A stretch of DNA of 64,000 bases from Prevotella sp. E2-28 (GCF_022024055.1 NZ_CP091788.1:2976001-3040000), one strand, 5' to 3'; positions 7,937 to 16,711 are shown, counted from the stretch's first letter. Notes: generated from the sequence alone by a model not told the origin. Made by a program: numbers and translations.

Positions 7937-10900
7937 TTACTTCACAAAAATCTTACGAACAGAACCGTCAGGCATACGTACAATATTCATACCCTTATGC
8001 ATCTTGCCCATGTTCACACCCTTCAAGTCGTAATAGCTCTTCTGCGCCTTAGCAACAGAGAAGTCGGTAATTGCCGTTGCAATGTTCTTCTCAGGCAGAA
8101 CCTCTGTACCCTCGGCACCGAAGTTATCGAAGCAGAAGTAAGCAGGTGTATTCATGCCATAGTCGCCATTGTCAGAGCTTGAGAGCTCGAAGCCCAGCTT
8201 GCTCACCTTGCCCAGACAAGAGAGGTCAACATAACGCCAGTCGTTAATGATATAAGCAGTAGCCTCATCGCGCAGGTCGGCCAGATAGTATTCCTTCGTA
8301 CCAGTCACCTCGCCAGCAGCACCGTAACCAGTAACGGTCAACTTGAACCAGTCGCCCTTGGTGAACTGCTTAGAATAAGCATCGCCATTGAGCATAGAGG
8401 TGTAAGCGTAAGCAGAGTTGGTGATGTAGAAACCTGGAACGGCAATGCTGTCGTGATTAAGAACGCTCACGGTGCAAGGACCATAGTAAGATGATGCGTA
8501 AGCTACGCCATAGTTCTTTGAGCCATCATAGCCACCACCTACGACGTTCTTCCACTGGTCGTCAAGAACGGTATAATTGGTATCGGTCTGATTAGCATAG
8601 CCGAAGTACCACCAAGAAGCCCAATCGTGCATACAACCGGTAGCAAACTTAAAGTCACCGCTGGTAAACTCTGTACGATCATCGTCATCCTCTGTAGATA
8701 CACTCATGTGACTCTCTGCTGCCAGTTCAAGGTTCTCAAAGTCGGCCACCTCAAGCGGGAGCTCTACGTTCTTTTCGGGCAGCACCTCTTCACCCTCGGC
8801 ACCGAAGTTATCGAAGCAGAAGTAAGCAGGAGTATTCATGCCATAGTCGCCATTGTCAGAGCTTGAGAGCTCGAAGCCCAACTTGCTCACCTTACCCAGG
8901 CAAGAGAGGTCAACATAACGCCAGTCATTGATGATGTATGCCTTATTAGGATCACGCAAGTCAGCCAGATAGTATTCCTTAGTGGCAGTTGTATCATTGT
9001 TAGCATCATAGCCTGTGATGGTCAGTTTGAACCAGTCACCCTTACCAAACTTCTTGGCGAAGCTGTCGCCACCAGTCAGAGAGTTATATGCATAAGCAGA
9101 GTTGGTGATATAGAAGCCAGGAACAACAATACCATCCGAGTGGTTCTGAACAGTCACATAGCAAGAACCATTGAAAGCGGCAGCGTAAGCCACGCCATAG
9201 TTCTTTGAACCATTATAGCCACCACCCACAACATTCTTCCACTGGTCGTCGAGTGAAGCGTAAGTAGTGTCTGTCTGATTAGCATAACCGAACCAATACC
9301 AGTAAGCCCAGTCGTGCATACAACCAGTAGCAAACTCGAAGTCACCGCTGGTAAACTCTGTACGATCATCGTCATCCTCTGTAGATACACTCATGTGACT
9401 CTCTGCTGCCAGTTCAAGGTTCTCAAAGTCGGCCACCTCAAGCGGGAACTCTACGTTCTTTTCGGGCAGCACCTCTTCACCCTCGGCACCAAAGTTATCG
9501 AAACAGAAGTAAGCAGGTGTGTTCATGCCATAGTCACCATTGTCAGTGCTGCTAAGCTCGAAGCCAAGCTTGCTCACCTTGCCCAGACCAGAGAGGTCAA
9601 CATAGCGCCAGTCGTTGATAATGTATGCCTTATTAGGATCACGCAAGTCAGCCAGATAGTATTCCTTAGTGGCAGTTGTATCATTGTTAGCATCATAGCC
9701 TGTGATGGTCAGTTTGAACCAGTCACCCTTACCAAACTTCTTGGCAAAGCCATCACCATTCAGCATAGAGGTATAAGCATAACTACTATTAGTAATGTAG
9801 AAGCCAGGAACTACAGCAGGTTCGGTAAGCAGAGTCACCTCGCTGGGGCCATTGAACTCGGCAGCAAAAGCGACACCGTATGTTGCAGAACCATCATAGC
9901 CACCACCAACGATGTTATTCCACTGGTCATCAAGCGTCTCAAACTTCGTATCCTTAGGGTTAGCATAACCAAACCAATACCAATAGTCATAATCACTCAT
10001 GCAGCCACTTGAGAAAGCATAATCACCACTTGTAAAGAATTCGCGATCATCATCATCCTCTGTACTTACACTCATGTGACCATCTACAGGTTCCGTAATA
10101 TCCGTTACGTCTTCAAAAGTAGCAATAGACAACTTAACGGGTATCTCAATAGCAGGAACACGACCCAAGGATGCACTCTGAGAGATAGCAGTGAAATTGG
10201 GAGCACGACCAGTTGTCTTAGATGTAGCACGGTGATTACCCACAGGATCACCAAAGCCACCAATGCCCATCACACCGTCAGAGAGTTCAATGACAGGAGA
10301 TGTCCAATCCTCAGGTACGGTAAAGGTAACAGCCTGAGCAGTAGGTGTTGCAGCCATCGTGTACTGATTTCCCTTGCCGTTCTTCACGGTAATACCATCG
10401 GTGGCTTTCTTATATGAAAGAAAAGCGTTAAAGTTATGAATACCAGCCAGTTTATTTGCTGGATGATAGAGGCCAGTATATTGAATGGTAACAGCATCAC
10501 CAGGCTTTACACTTGTTACCACCTCATCGTTCACCATAATATCACGATGGCAAGGTTTTACAGTCATCACTTGATAGGTGCTCTTACCTGCTGCATCAGT
10601 CAGACATACAATGTTGCGACCCATTGTAAGATGTACAGTATAACTATCATCGTCATTCTTAGTAACACCCTCAGCAGAGAATCCCGTATAAGAAGCCGCA
10701 TTAGTACCAATCGTTGGACGAGCCAAAGTCACAGAAGCAACGCCCTCTGGAGTAAATGTATAATCAAAGCCATCCTCGGTATCAAGATAGTAGAGCACGT
10801 CGAACTCGGCATCGACGTTCTCCATTGCCATCTTAGTATCAACCTGTTTGCCACCACTTGTAACGGTAGTGAGATAATCCTTATTGATAATGATATTAGG

Positions 10901-12157
10901 CTTAATATCAGAAGTCTGTTCACCAACGGTAACAACAAACACGCCTGTATTCTCAGGCCAGATAGCGCCCCAGTCAGCACCACCAACGAAATCTTTCTTT
11001 GTGGCACCGCTATACTGATTAAGGTGGATAGCATCATATGTTACGAGTACGATGGCAGTACCTGTGCCTACTGCAGTCAGCTGTTCGTTTTCCACCTTCA
11101 CGACAGAGTTGTCTTCCTGGCCATTCAGATTGACAACAGTGAAATGATAGTCGGGTTCGATAAAGTAGTTATTCGTGATGCTCTCAATAAGTTGCCAAGT
11201 ACGCATGGGCAGAATATCATAGGTATCGCCTACATTAGCCAACTTCAGATGTCCAGCAGGATTGATGTTCAGGAACAGGTCGCCTACATTATACTTGCTG
11301 TTTGAAGTCACATCATGATCAATGAACTTAGGATCCTTTGCAGTCATGTCAGCATCGGTGAATACTAGTTCTGGACGCTTTGTCTCGTCAACGCTCATTG
11401 TGAAGAGACCTGCATGAGTATATTTGCCTTCCTGACTGACACGATAGTTATAGACCTGTTTGTCGGCCAGTTTAAAGTTATAGACCGTTCCGCCTTCAGT
11501 GATGCTTTCAGGAGTCACTTCCTTAAACTTTACGAAATGTGCCGTCTTGGTGCCAAGGAACAGGTTTGCCCCAGCAGGAACAGTGATGCTGTAAGTAGCA
11601 CTCATAGGAGACTCCGCATTAACGGACGCATTGAAGGTCACGGTGCCAGTATAAGAAGCTGTAAGATAGCCCTCAGCTTGACGAGCCTCAGAGGGTATCA
11701 TATCCAGATAGTAGGTATTACCACTGAACACCAAGAACATCTTCTTGCCCGTGGTATAATCACCCATCGTGGTGTTTACCACAGCCCCCTCTTTGGTGGT
11801 TACCTTCAGGTCGAAGGTGTAATCGGTGCCATACTCCCAACCACTGTTCTTCACCGTAATCTCAGGTGAGAAAATAGCGAATGTGGTGTGGTCAGCATCA
11901 ATGTCAAGTTGGATGGTACCACTCACCGTCTCACCATCGGCAGCTGTCGCCGTCAGCAAATAAGAGCCGTCTGGCGCATCGAAGGTGTACTTGTTACTGG
12001 TGGGTTCACCCACTGTTACAGGCTCTTGGGTCGCGATGTTCACCAGCGACTTAATAAGCTTACTCTTAGCATTCATTGTCACCTCAACTTGAGTGGCAAA
12101 AGCATTGCTCACTGCCAACAGTGCCAATGCAATGATACTTAGTAAATACTTCTTCAT
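7937..12157 (-). CDS. Large secreted protein with three DUF4465-like modules (B12 operon)
   Basis: A 1406-residue protein with an N-terminal signal peptide (IIALALLAVSNAFA). Residues 21-670 are beta-rich, with Ig-like segments I cannot name. Three tandem modules follow at about 675-890, 905-1120 and 1133-1352. Each begins FE(D/N).......SHMSVSTEDDDD and ends DYGMNTPAYFCFDNFGAEG; they resemble DUF4465. Modules 2 and 3 are nearly identical. The last 32 residues (YYDLKGVNMGKMHKGMNIV...) look like a type IX sorting tail, so surface export is likely. Its place between the BtuG-like and BtuF-like genes under a cobalamin riboswitch implies a role in capturing corrinoids. Direct binding is inference. 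Confidence 0.75.
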   Translation of the reverse strand: MKKYLLSIIALALLAVSNAFATQVEVTMNAKSKLIKSLVNIATQEPVTVGEPTSNKYTFDAPDGSYLLTATAADGETVSGTIQLDIDADHTTFAIFSPEITVKNSGWEYGTDYTFDLKVTTKEGAVVNTTMGDYTTGKKMFLVFSGNTYYLDMIPSEARQAEGYLTASYTGTVTFNASVNAESPMSATYSITVPAGANLFLGTKTAHFVKFKEVTPESITEGGTVYNFKLADKQVYNYRVSQEGKYTHAGLFTMSVDETKRPELVFTDADMTAKDPKFIDHDVTSNSKYNVGDLFLNINPAGHLKLANVGDTYDILPMRTWQLIESITNNYFIEPDYHFTVVNLNGQEDNSVVKVENEQLTAVGTGTAIVLVTYDAIHLNQYSGATKKDFVGGADWGAIWPENTGVFVVTVGEQTSDIKPNIIINKDYLTTVTSGGKQVDTKMAMENVDAEFDVLYYLDTEDGFDYTFTPEGVASVTLARPTIGTNAASYTGFSAEGVTKNDDDSYTVHLTMGRNIVCLTDAAGKSTYQVMTVKPCHRDIMVNDEVVTSVKPGDAVTIQYTGLYHPANKLAGIHNFNAFLSYKKATDGITVKNGKGNQYTMAATPTAQAVTFTVPEDWTSPVIELSDGVMGIGGFGDPVGNHRATSKTTGRAPNFTAISQSASLGRVPAIEIPVKLSIATFEDVTDITEPVDGHMSVSTEDDDDREFFTSGDYAFSSGCMSDYDYWYWFGYANPKDTKFETLDDQWNNIVGGGYDGSATYGVAFAAEFNGPSEVTLLTEPAVVPGFYITNSSYAYTSMLNGDGFAKKFGKGDWFKLTITGYDANNDTTATKEYYLADLRDPNKAYIINDWRYVDLSGLGKVSKLGFELSSTDNGDYGMNTPAYFCFDNFGAEGEEVLPEKNVEFPLEVADFENLELAAESHMSVSTEDDDDRTEFTSGDFEFATGCMHDWAYWYWFGYANQTDTTYASLDDQWKNVVGGGYNGSKNYGVAYAAAFNGSCYVTVQNHSDGIVVPGFYITNSAYAYNSLTGGDSFAKKFGKGDWFKLTITGYDANNDTTATKEYYLADLRDPNKAYIINDWRYVDLSCLGKVSKLGFELSSSDNGDYGMNTPAYFCFDNFGAEGEEVLPEKNVELPLEVADFENLELAAESHMSVSTEDDDDRTEFTSGDFKFATGCMHDWASWWYFGYANQTDTNYTVLDDQWKNVVGGGYDGSKNYGVAYASSYYGPCTVSVLNHDSIAVPGFYITNSAYAYTSMLNGDAYSKQFTKGDWFKLTVTGYGAAGEVTGTKEYYLADLRDEATAYIINDWRYVDLSCLGKVSKLGFELSSSDNGDYGMNTPAYFCFDNFGAEGTEVLPEKNIATAITDFSVAKAQKSYYDLKGVNMGKMHKGMNIVRMPDGSVRKIFVK
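8100..10125 (-). repeat. Three tandem coding repeats, period 681 and 687 bp
   Basis: The marker coding for SHMSVSTEDDDD recurs near 8674, 9361 and 10044 (spacings 687 and about 681 bp). Units 2 and 3 are almost identical at the DNA level over long stretches, for example around 8671-8760 and 9358-9447, pointing to recent duplication or gene conversion; unit 1 is more diverged. Confidence 0.85.
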
Positions 12158-12191
12158 GTTATTAATATTTTGAAGTTTAAATAATTGTTTT

Positions 12192-13466
12192 CTATTTAGT
12201 CAGCACCTTTCTACCCTGTCTAACAGAAACACTTCCTTTAGTAGGTGTCTTCATATATCGGCCCAGAAGGTCGTATATGTTTGAGGATTGAGGTTTGAGA
12301 TTTGAGGTTTCTTGTTTTACAATACCAGTAAAGTGACCTTCGGGCGGAAGAGCAAGGAAGTGACCTGGATTGATATAGACCTTATGTTTACCTAACAATT
12401 GACCTTCGGGCGACCACTGATAGAGATAACCAGCATTCTCAAACAATGAGGCATCGGAACCATAAATATAACCAGTGTAAGGATTTACATAAATACCGTA
12501 TGGCTGCCCCATATTCTGATAATCAGCAAGTAGCGAGCCGGGTAACGAGTGAGTGACACCACTCGTGCCCAGAGTCTCAATCACCATTTGGGGATTGATG
12601 GTAACGTAATTGGTTTCGTAGTCGCCTGTGAGATAAGAGAACGACGACCCCACAGCCAGAAACAGACCATCGCGTGTCGGGCAGTTGTATGTAACGGCGA
12701 CATCAAGTTTCACGAAACAGTCAACATTGCCATCTAGAGCCTTCTGGCAGTCGAAAATTAGACTGGCAGAAGGAATCTCATAGTAGTCTCCAGGCGAGTT
12801 GATACAGAGATAGCGCTCAAATTGCGACATCTTTCCATAGAGATTGGGCACATGGGTATCAACAGTTTTCTCCACCTGCATCGTTGCAGCATTAACGATA
12901 CTCACAGTGGTTTCGAATTCGTGATTCTCGCCCACGTTACTATACCCCCCTGTATTAGCCACAAATAATCTGCCATCATAAAGGGCAATACCTTCTGGTT
13001 CGTAGCCCACCTCGGTAGCAGCAACAACCTTAAAGGTTGATATGTCTATCTTAGCCACATAGCCTTTCTCAAAAGTCTTCATGCCATCCACTGTAGCGCA
13101 CTCATGTCCGTAGCTGGTGACATAAACATACTGACCATCAGAGCACAACTTACGATTATTGGGGATATCCTCGGTAGCTGCTACTGCAGTACCATCAGGT
13201 CTGATGAACTGTACAATGTTCGACCAATTGACAGCAATGGCTATGAGATTTTCATTCACCTGAATAATATCGTTAGGTGTGTCTCCAATCTTCATGCCGT
13301 TCTTATCGCGAAACCATTGATTGCTCACCACATGGTCGTCCTCAAAATAAGTAACGCGCCCATTGTCGGCCTGCCACATGCCTTCATTCAGTAGAATGAG
13401 TTTCTCTTGGGCATCAGCAATGGTGACCAGCAGGAGTGATAGGGTTAATAGAATATATCTTTTCAT
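12192..13466 (-). CDS. btuG: YncE-like beta-propeller, BtuG-type B12-binding protein
   Basis: About 424 residues. The start at 13466 (MKRYILLTLSLLLVTIADAQ) is chosen because it gives a clean signal peptide; an upstream in-frame ATG at 13487 overlaps btuB. The mature protein has the repeated blades of a YncE-like propeller: LILLNEGMW..., GDTPNDIIQV, SDGQYVYVTSYG, EPEGIALYDGRLFVANTGG. Bacteroides BtuG is a surface propeller that binds cobalamin tightly and pairs with BtuB, and the gene here lies directly after a btuB-type gene. Unlike the known lipoprotein BtuG, this one shows no lipobox. It ends in a sorting-like tail (NIYDLLGRY...RQGRKVLTK), preceded by a 7-bp repeat tract. Confidence 0.8.
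   Translation of the reverse strand: MKRYILLTLSLLLVTIADAQEKLILLNEGMWQADNGRVTYFEDDHVVSNQWFRDKNGMKIGDTPNDIIQVNENLIAIAVNWSNIVQFIRPDGTAVAATEDIPNNRKLCSDGQYVYVTSYGHECATVDGMKTFEKGYVAKIDISTFKVVAATEVGYEPEGIALYDGRLFVANTGGYSNVGENHEFETTVSIVNAATMQVEKTVDTHVPNLYGKMSQFERYLCINSPGDYYEIPSASLIFDCQKALDGNVDCFVKLDVAVTYNCPTRDGLFLAVGSSFSYLTGDYETNYVTINPQMVIETLGTSGVTHSLPGSLLADYQNMGQPYGIYVNPYTGYIYGSDASLFENAGYLYQWSPEGQLLGKHKVYINPGHFLALPPEGHFTGIVKQETSNLKPQSSNIYDLLGRYMKTPTKGSVSVRQGRKVLTK
12283..12310 (-). repeat. 7-bp tandem repeat before the C-terminal tail of the BtuG-like gene
   Basis: Four consecutive plus-strand heptamers GAGGATT, GAGGTTT, GAGATTT, GAGGTTT (coding strand AAnCCTC/AAATCTC type). They code for the short linker ETSNLKPQSSN immediately before the sorting-like tail that starts IYDLLGR. 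One unit gained or lost would remove the tail by frameshift. Confidence 0.8.
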
Positions 13467-13476
13467 TTTCGAATGA

Positions 13477-15444
13477 TTAAATACCAAATGTCAATGTCAG
13501 TTTGTAATTACGTCCCGGCATCGGATAACGGGGGATGTGCTCATACTGCTCGTCGAGCAAGTCGATAACTTCCAAACAAGCGCCCACTGTGGTTTTTCTT
13601 ACGGTGGTGCTGTATGAGAGTTTTGCATCGATGTTATGATAGGGCTTCAGGATATCTTCTGGATCAGCATAGCTCCACATTCGTTCGCCTACAAACATAT
13701 GGCTAACCGTGAGCGACAGCTGACGCCATGCAGCAATGGCTGTGATGGTGTGCGACAGACGAGGCGAATAGCAGATGGGCTTGTCGTAGGTATCCTCATC
13801 ATTAGGGTCGGTGCGATTCACATCGCGCTGCCAAGTCAGCGTGCCCAGCAGCGACAGTTGCCAGTCACGAAGCTGATAGCGACCAGAGGCTGTGGCGTTG
13901 AGTCCCTGACAGAAGGTGTAGCCATAGTTCATCATTGTCCATGTATAAGTTCCTTTCAGGGGCAGACAAACGATACGGTTCTCTATCTTATTCTGGTAGG
14001 CATCAGCCTGAACATTCAACGCCCATTGCCTATTATTCCAATGATATTCCATACCAATATTCCATTGCTTCGTGTATTCCGGCTGCAAATCGCGGTTCCC
14101 CACCTGCGTATAATAGAGGTCGTTGAGCGTGGGAGCACGGAAGATTTTCTTATACCAAGCACGAAGGGTCAATTCACTCTTTGAACTGCTAGGATTGAAA
14201 GTATAAGCCAGCGACACGGCAGGTGTCCAGCGATCCAAAGGGTCGGCAGCACCAACATGCACATTGGTGAAGTCATGCAGATGCTGATGAAGCATCGACA
14301 CTGCAGCCTGAACACCTTTGAGATTCATTTGTGCAGCCACTACCTCTTTTTGATCTAAACGGAACACCCGATTGAAACGTTTCAAGTCGGCCCACAACTT
14401 ACTATAACGTACATCATAACTTGTGGACAATGAAAGCCAAGTCCAAGGCATATAGCCATAACACAGTGCACCATAGCCATCCTCTTGACGATAATGGTTA
14501 TCAACACGGGCTGTGTTTTGATTTTCTGGATAGTCGGTACAGTAGCGTAGATACTCGTTCGTGTATTTGGCATTAACCTTCACTCGATGATGGTCCAAGA
14601 ACTCCTGCAGATAACTGGCTTGCACGAAAAAGTCCCGATCCCACTCTCGTCCCACATTAGTATATTTATCACTCAGTCGGCGCACAATGCCTCCAGGACA
14701 GCCACGCTCTGAGTCATAATAATAAAGATGTGACGAGAAACCGCCTTTAAACAGCGCGCCCTCAATGCGACCATAGCGGATGTCACTGTTGGCGCGATAC
14801 CCCAAAGTATCCTCGTACTCAGAGTGATAGCGGAAGGGATAGTCGCCCTCAGAGTCACACCATTCGCCATCAAGAAAGCCACTCCACCCTTTCCACACAA
14901 ACTGGGCGTTGGCCTTGGCCATATAGGTAGAAAAGGAGGCGCGACGTAGTTGTACTGACAAAGAATCACTAATAGGACGACGGGTGCGTAAATAGACCGT
15001 AGCGCCAGAGGCATATTCACTGGCCGACTGACAGTTGTCCAACTTATTGGCATTATAAAGCGAAACGCTCTCCATCGACGACAACGAGAACTTACCCAGA
15101 TCTACTGTACCATTCTGGGCATTGGTAATGCGGATGCCATCCACATAGACACCTACATGCTGGGCCCCCATAGAACGCACATTGATGGTTTTCAAGCCAC
15201 CCAGTCCACCATAGTCCTTGATTTGCACACCAGAAAAATATTTCAGAGCATCGGCCACTGATGTGGTGGACAAGGCCTGAAGGTCGGCACCACGCAGGGT
15301 CTGCGCCGTGGCCAGTGGTCGCTTGCCATACACCTCCACTTCGCTAATCTCCTGCAAAGAGTCTAGACGAGAAGGATGTTGCGAATGGGCAACACAAAAT
15401 GGAGCAAGGATGCACAGCAAAAACAATACACGGCGTTTCGTCAT
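13477..15444 (-). CDS. btuB: TonB-dependent outer-membrane receptor, BtuB type
   Basis: About 655 residues from the preferred start at 15444, which gives a good signal peptide (MTKRRVLFLLCILAPFCVAHSQ). A plug domain follows (LQALSTTSVADALKYFSGVQIKDYGG, INVRSMGAQHVGVYVDGIRI) and then a 22-strand-type barrel ending LTLTFGI. It lacks the carboxypeptidase-like N-terminal domain of SusC, as expected for BtuB-type receptors. The cobalamin riboswitch upstream and the BtuG-, BtuF- and BtuC-type genes downstream make it a corrinoid receptor. In-frame ATGs at 15528 and 15609 are possible starts, but the latter precedes a hairpin terminator in the leader. Confidence 0.85.
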   Translation of the reverse strand: MTKRRVLFLLCILAPFCVAHSQHPSRLDSLQEISEVEVYGKRPLATAQTLRGADLQALSTTSVADALKYFSGVQIKDYGGLGGLKTINVRSMGAQHVGVYVDGIRITNAQNGTVDLGKFSLSSMESVSLYNANKLDNCQSASEYASGATVYLRTRRPISDSLSVQLRRASFSTYMAKANAQFVWKGWSGFLDGEWCDSEGDYPFRYHSEYEDTLGYRANSDIRYGRIEGALFKGGFSSHLYYYDSERGCPGGIVRRLSDKYTNVGREWDRDFFVQASYLQEFLDHHRVKVNAKYTNEYLRYCTDYPENQNTARVDNHYRQEDGYGALCYGYMPWTWLSLSTSYDVRYSKLWADLKRFNRVFRLDQKEVVAAQMNLKGVQAAVSMLHQHLHDFTNVHVGAADPLDRWTPAVSLAYTFNPSSSKSELTLRAWYKKIFRAPTLNDLYYTQVGNRDLQPEYTKQWNIGMEYHWNNRQWALNVQADAYQNKIENRIVCLPLKGTYTWTMMNYGYTFCQGLNATASGRYQLRDWQLSLLGTLTWQRDVNRTDPNDEDTYDKPICYSPRLSHTITAIAAWRQLSLTVSHMFVGERMWSYADPEDILKPYHNIDAKLSYSTTVRKTTVGACLEVIDLLDEQYEHIPRYPMPGRNYKLTLTFGI

Positions 15445-15456
15445 CTCTAATGCCAA

Positions 15457-15480
15457 TATCGCCTTGCGCCCTTGCATCGA
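15457..15480 (-). repeat. Direct repeat copy B in the btuB leader
   Basis: A 24-bp segment matching 15670-15693 at 22 of 24 positions, same orientation. This copy ends 13 bases before the preferred btuB start codon; the other lies just after the riboswitch aptamer. Confidence 0.7.
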
Positions 15481-15542
15481 GGAAAGTATTCCCTGCATGA
15501 ACACCCATAATATCGCGAACTTTTTCATTAGCATCTTTAATC

Positions 15543-15587
15543 TTTTAAAAAGGAGGCACTGATATCTCCCGACATGACTGCCTCCTA
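15543..15587 (-). terminator. Hairpin terminator in the btuB leader (expression platform candidate)
   Basis: On the minus strand AGGAGGCA pairs perfectly with TGCCTCCT across a loop of about 22 nt, followed by a run of five T. It lies between the cobalamin aptamer and the btuB start, so it may end transcription early when cobalamin is bound. The distance from the aptamer (about 125 nt) is long, so the coupling is inference. Confidence 0.6.
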
Positions 15588-15669
15588 TTGAACTTATATA
15601 ATAATACACGTATACCTATGCCAAAGGCCAAAGCCTTTGCGTTTATCTTTCTACGTCCATAAGAGTTAT

Positions 15670-15693
15670 TATCGCCTCGCGCCCTTACATCGA
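15670..15693 (-). repeat. Direct repeat copy A in the btuB leader
   Basis: A 24-bp segment repeated with two mismatches at 15457-15480. It begins about 20 nt downstream of the aptamer on the minus strand. Confidence 0.7.
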
Positions 15694-15710
15694 GAGCAGT
15701 TGGCATCTTT

Positions 15711-15890
15711 CTGCTGAAGGCTGGTCTTCTGACTTTCCTCCACCCCAAGGAGCCTTCTCATCCAAACGGATAATGGCTTCATTTCCTCAGGGCCATAATG
15801 GAGTTCACAGCTGCGGGACAGTCGGGGATTCTCACCCATCGTTCCCAATTAAGCGCGGCTAAGCACACCTCCACAGGCATCACTCACAGA
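15711..15890 (-). ncRNA. Cobalamin riboswitch aptamer
   Basis: On the minus strand the order of conserved pieces fits the cobalamin (B12) riboswitch: GCCTGTGG with GGTGTGCTTAGCCGCGC, then GGGAACGATGGGTGAGAATC, CCCGACTGTCCCGCAGCTGTGA, GAAGCCATTATCC with GGATGAGAAGGCTCC, and finally AAAGTCAGAAGACCAGCC, which is the usual 3' hallmark. It sits about 10 nt after a promoter and some 270 nt before btuB. Edges are approximate. In this family binding of cobalamin lowers expression of uptake genes. Confidence 0.92.
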
Positions 15891-15903
15891 GTGAATGCGG
15901 GTG

Positions 15904-15933
15904 CAAAGTTAGCAAATAAAAATGAAACGCCAA
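15904..15933 (-). promoter_or_regulatory. Promoter of the B12 uptake operon
   Basis: Minus strand TTG at 15931-15933, a 19-nt spacer, then TAACTTTG at 15904-15911. This is a near-ideal Bacteroidetes promoter and would start the transcript just before the riboswitch aptamer. Confidence 0.75.
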
Positions 15934-16017
15934 AGAATTGTCTGATTTTCTTTGGTTTATGCCAAGTTTTGACGCACCTTTGTAGTGCGTAAAAAAGACT
16001 TTTTGAAAAAATATCAC

Positions 16018-16025
16018 TATCTTTG
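16018..16025 (+). promoter_or_regulatory. Probable -7 box for the DUF4252/sigma operon
   Basis: TATCTTTG followed by TAAC matches TAnnTTTG and lies 95 nt before the first gene of the operon. No convincing TTG is found 19-20 nt upstream. It diverges from the B12 operon promoter about 110 bp away. Confidence 0.45.
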
Positions 16026-16119
16026 TAACAAAACAAAAGAAACACTCGTTTGTACATGTAGAAGGGCCAAACAATGACACTTCCACTAATAAGAATCAAT
16101 CATTAAACAACAAAACATT

Positions 16120-16674
16120 ATGACTATCGTATCAAAATTTTCTGGTCTTTTGACAACAACGAAAAAATTGGCCGTTTGCGCCGTGTTAGTATTCACTTGC
16201 ATCAGCGCCAATGCCGAATGCAAAGATTTCGACAAGCTAGCGAAGATGAAAGGCGTGGAGTACCAGCATGTTAATAAAGACATGATAAAAATGGCCTTTG
16301 AAACTGGCGAAGGTCTTCATCTTGGCGAAGCCATTAATATTGATGACGAAGGTGGTAATATTCTCAAAAAAATAGATGACGTCAAAGTGCTCAGACGTGA
16401 AGGCACTGACAATATTGAAGCGTTCAAGAAAGCTGCTCTGAAAGTACTGAAGAGCAAGAAATGGAAGTCGCTAATGGACACGAAAAGCGATGAAGGACAG
16501 ATTGTAAAAATATATCAGGCAAAGGCAGGGAAACAAAATACAAACGTTGTATTAGTCATACAAGAGGATGAAGCCGTACTTGTTGTCATTGACGGCACTT
16601 TAGACATTGCCAAAATGTTTAATGGAGGCTATGACGACGAAGAAGATGATGACGAGGATGAAGACGAGGACTAA
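16120..16674 (+). CDS. DUF4252-like exported protein with acidic tail
   Basis: 184 residues with an N-terminal signal peptide (LAVCAVLVFTCISANA, ending about residue 32). The body matches the pattern of DUF4252 proteins of Bacteroidetes: a start like FDKLAKMKGVEYQHVNKDMIKMAF, a central DDVKVLRREG, and a final beta strand (VVLVIQEDEAVLVVIDGTLDI). The last 15 residues are almost all Asp and Glu. Function is unknown. It is the first gene of an operon with an ECF sigma factor and a second DUF4252-like gene, suggesting that these proteins are targets or sensors in the same envelope response. Confidence 0.75.
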   Translation: MTIVSKFSGLLTTTKKLAVCAVLVFTCISANAECKDFDKLAKMKGVEYQHVNKDMIKMAFETGEGLHLGEAINIDDEGGNILKKIDDVKVLRREGTDNIEAFKKAALKVLKSKKWKSLMDTKSDEGQIVKIYQAKAGKQNTNVVLVIQEDEAVLVVIDGTLDIAKMFNGGYDDEEDDDEDEDED

Positions 16675-16711
16675 AATCGTTGAGTTAACTGATAACAGCA
16701 AGCTGTAACGA

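Noticed and set aside
9314..11305. Several long plus-strand frames opposite the DUF4465-like gene
   Set aside because: They repeat with the tandem modules on the other strand and carry no domain; they are shadows of the repeated coding sequence.
12192..13487. Upstream start of the BtuG-like gene at 13487
   Set aside because: The seven extra residues would put a polar stretch before the signal peptide and overlap the btuB stop; 13466 gives a clean signal peptide.
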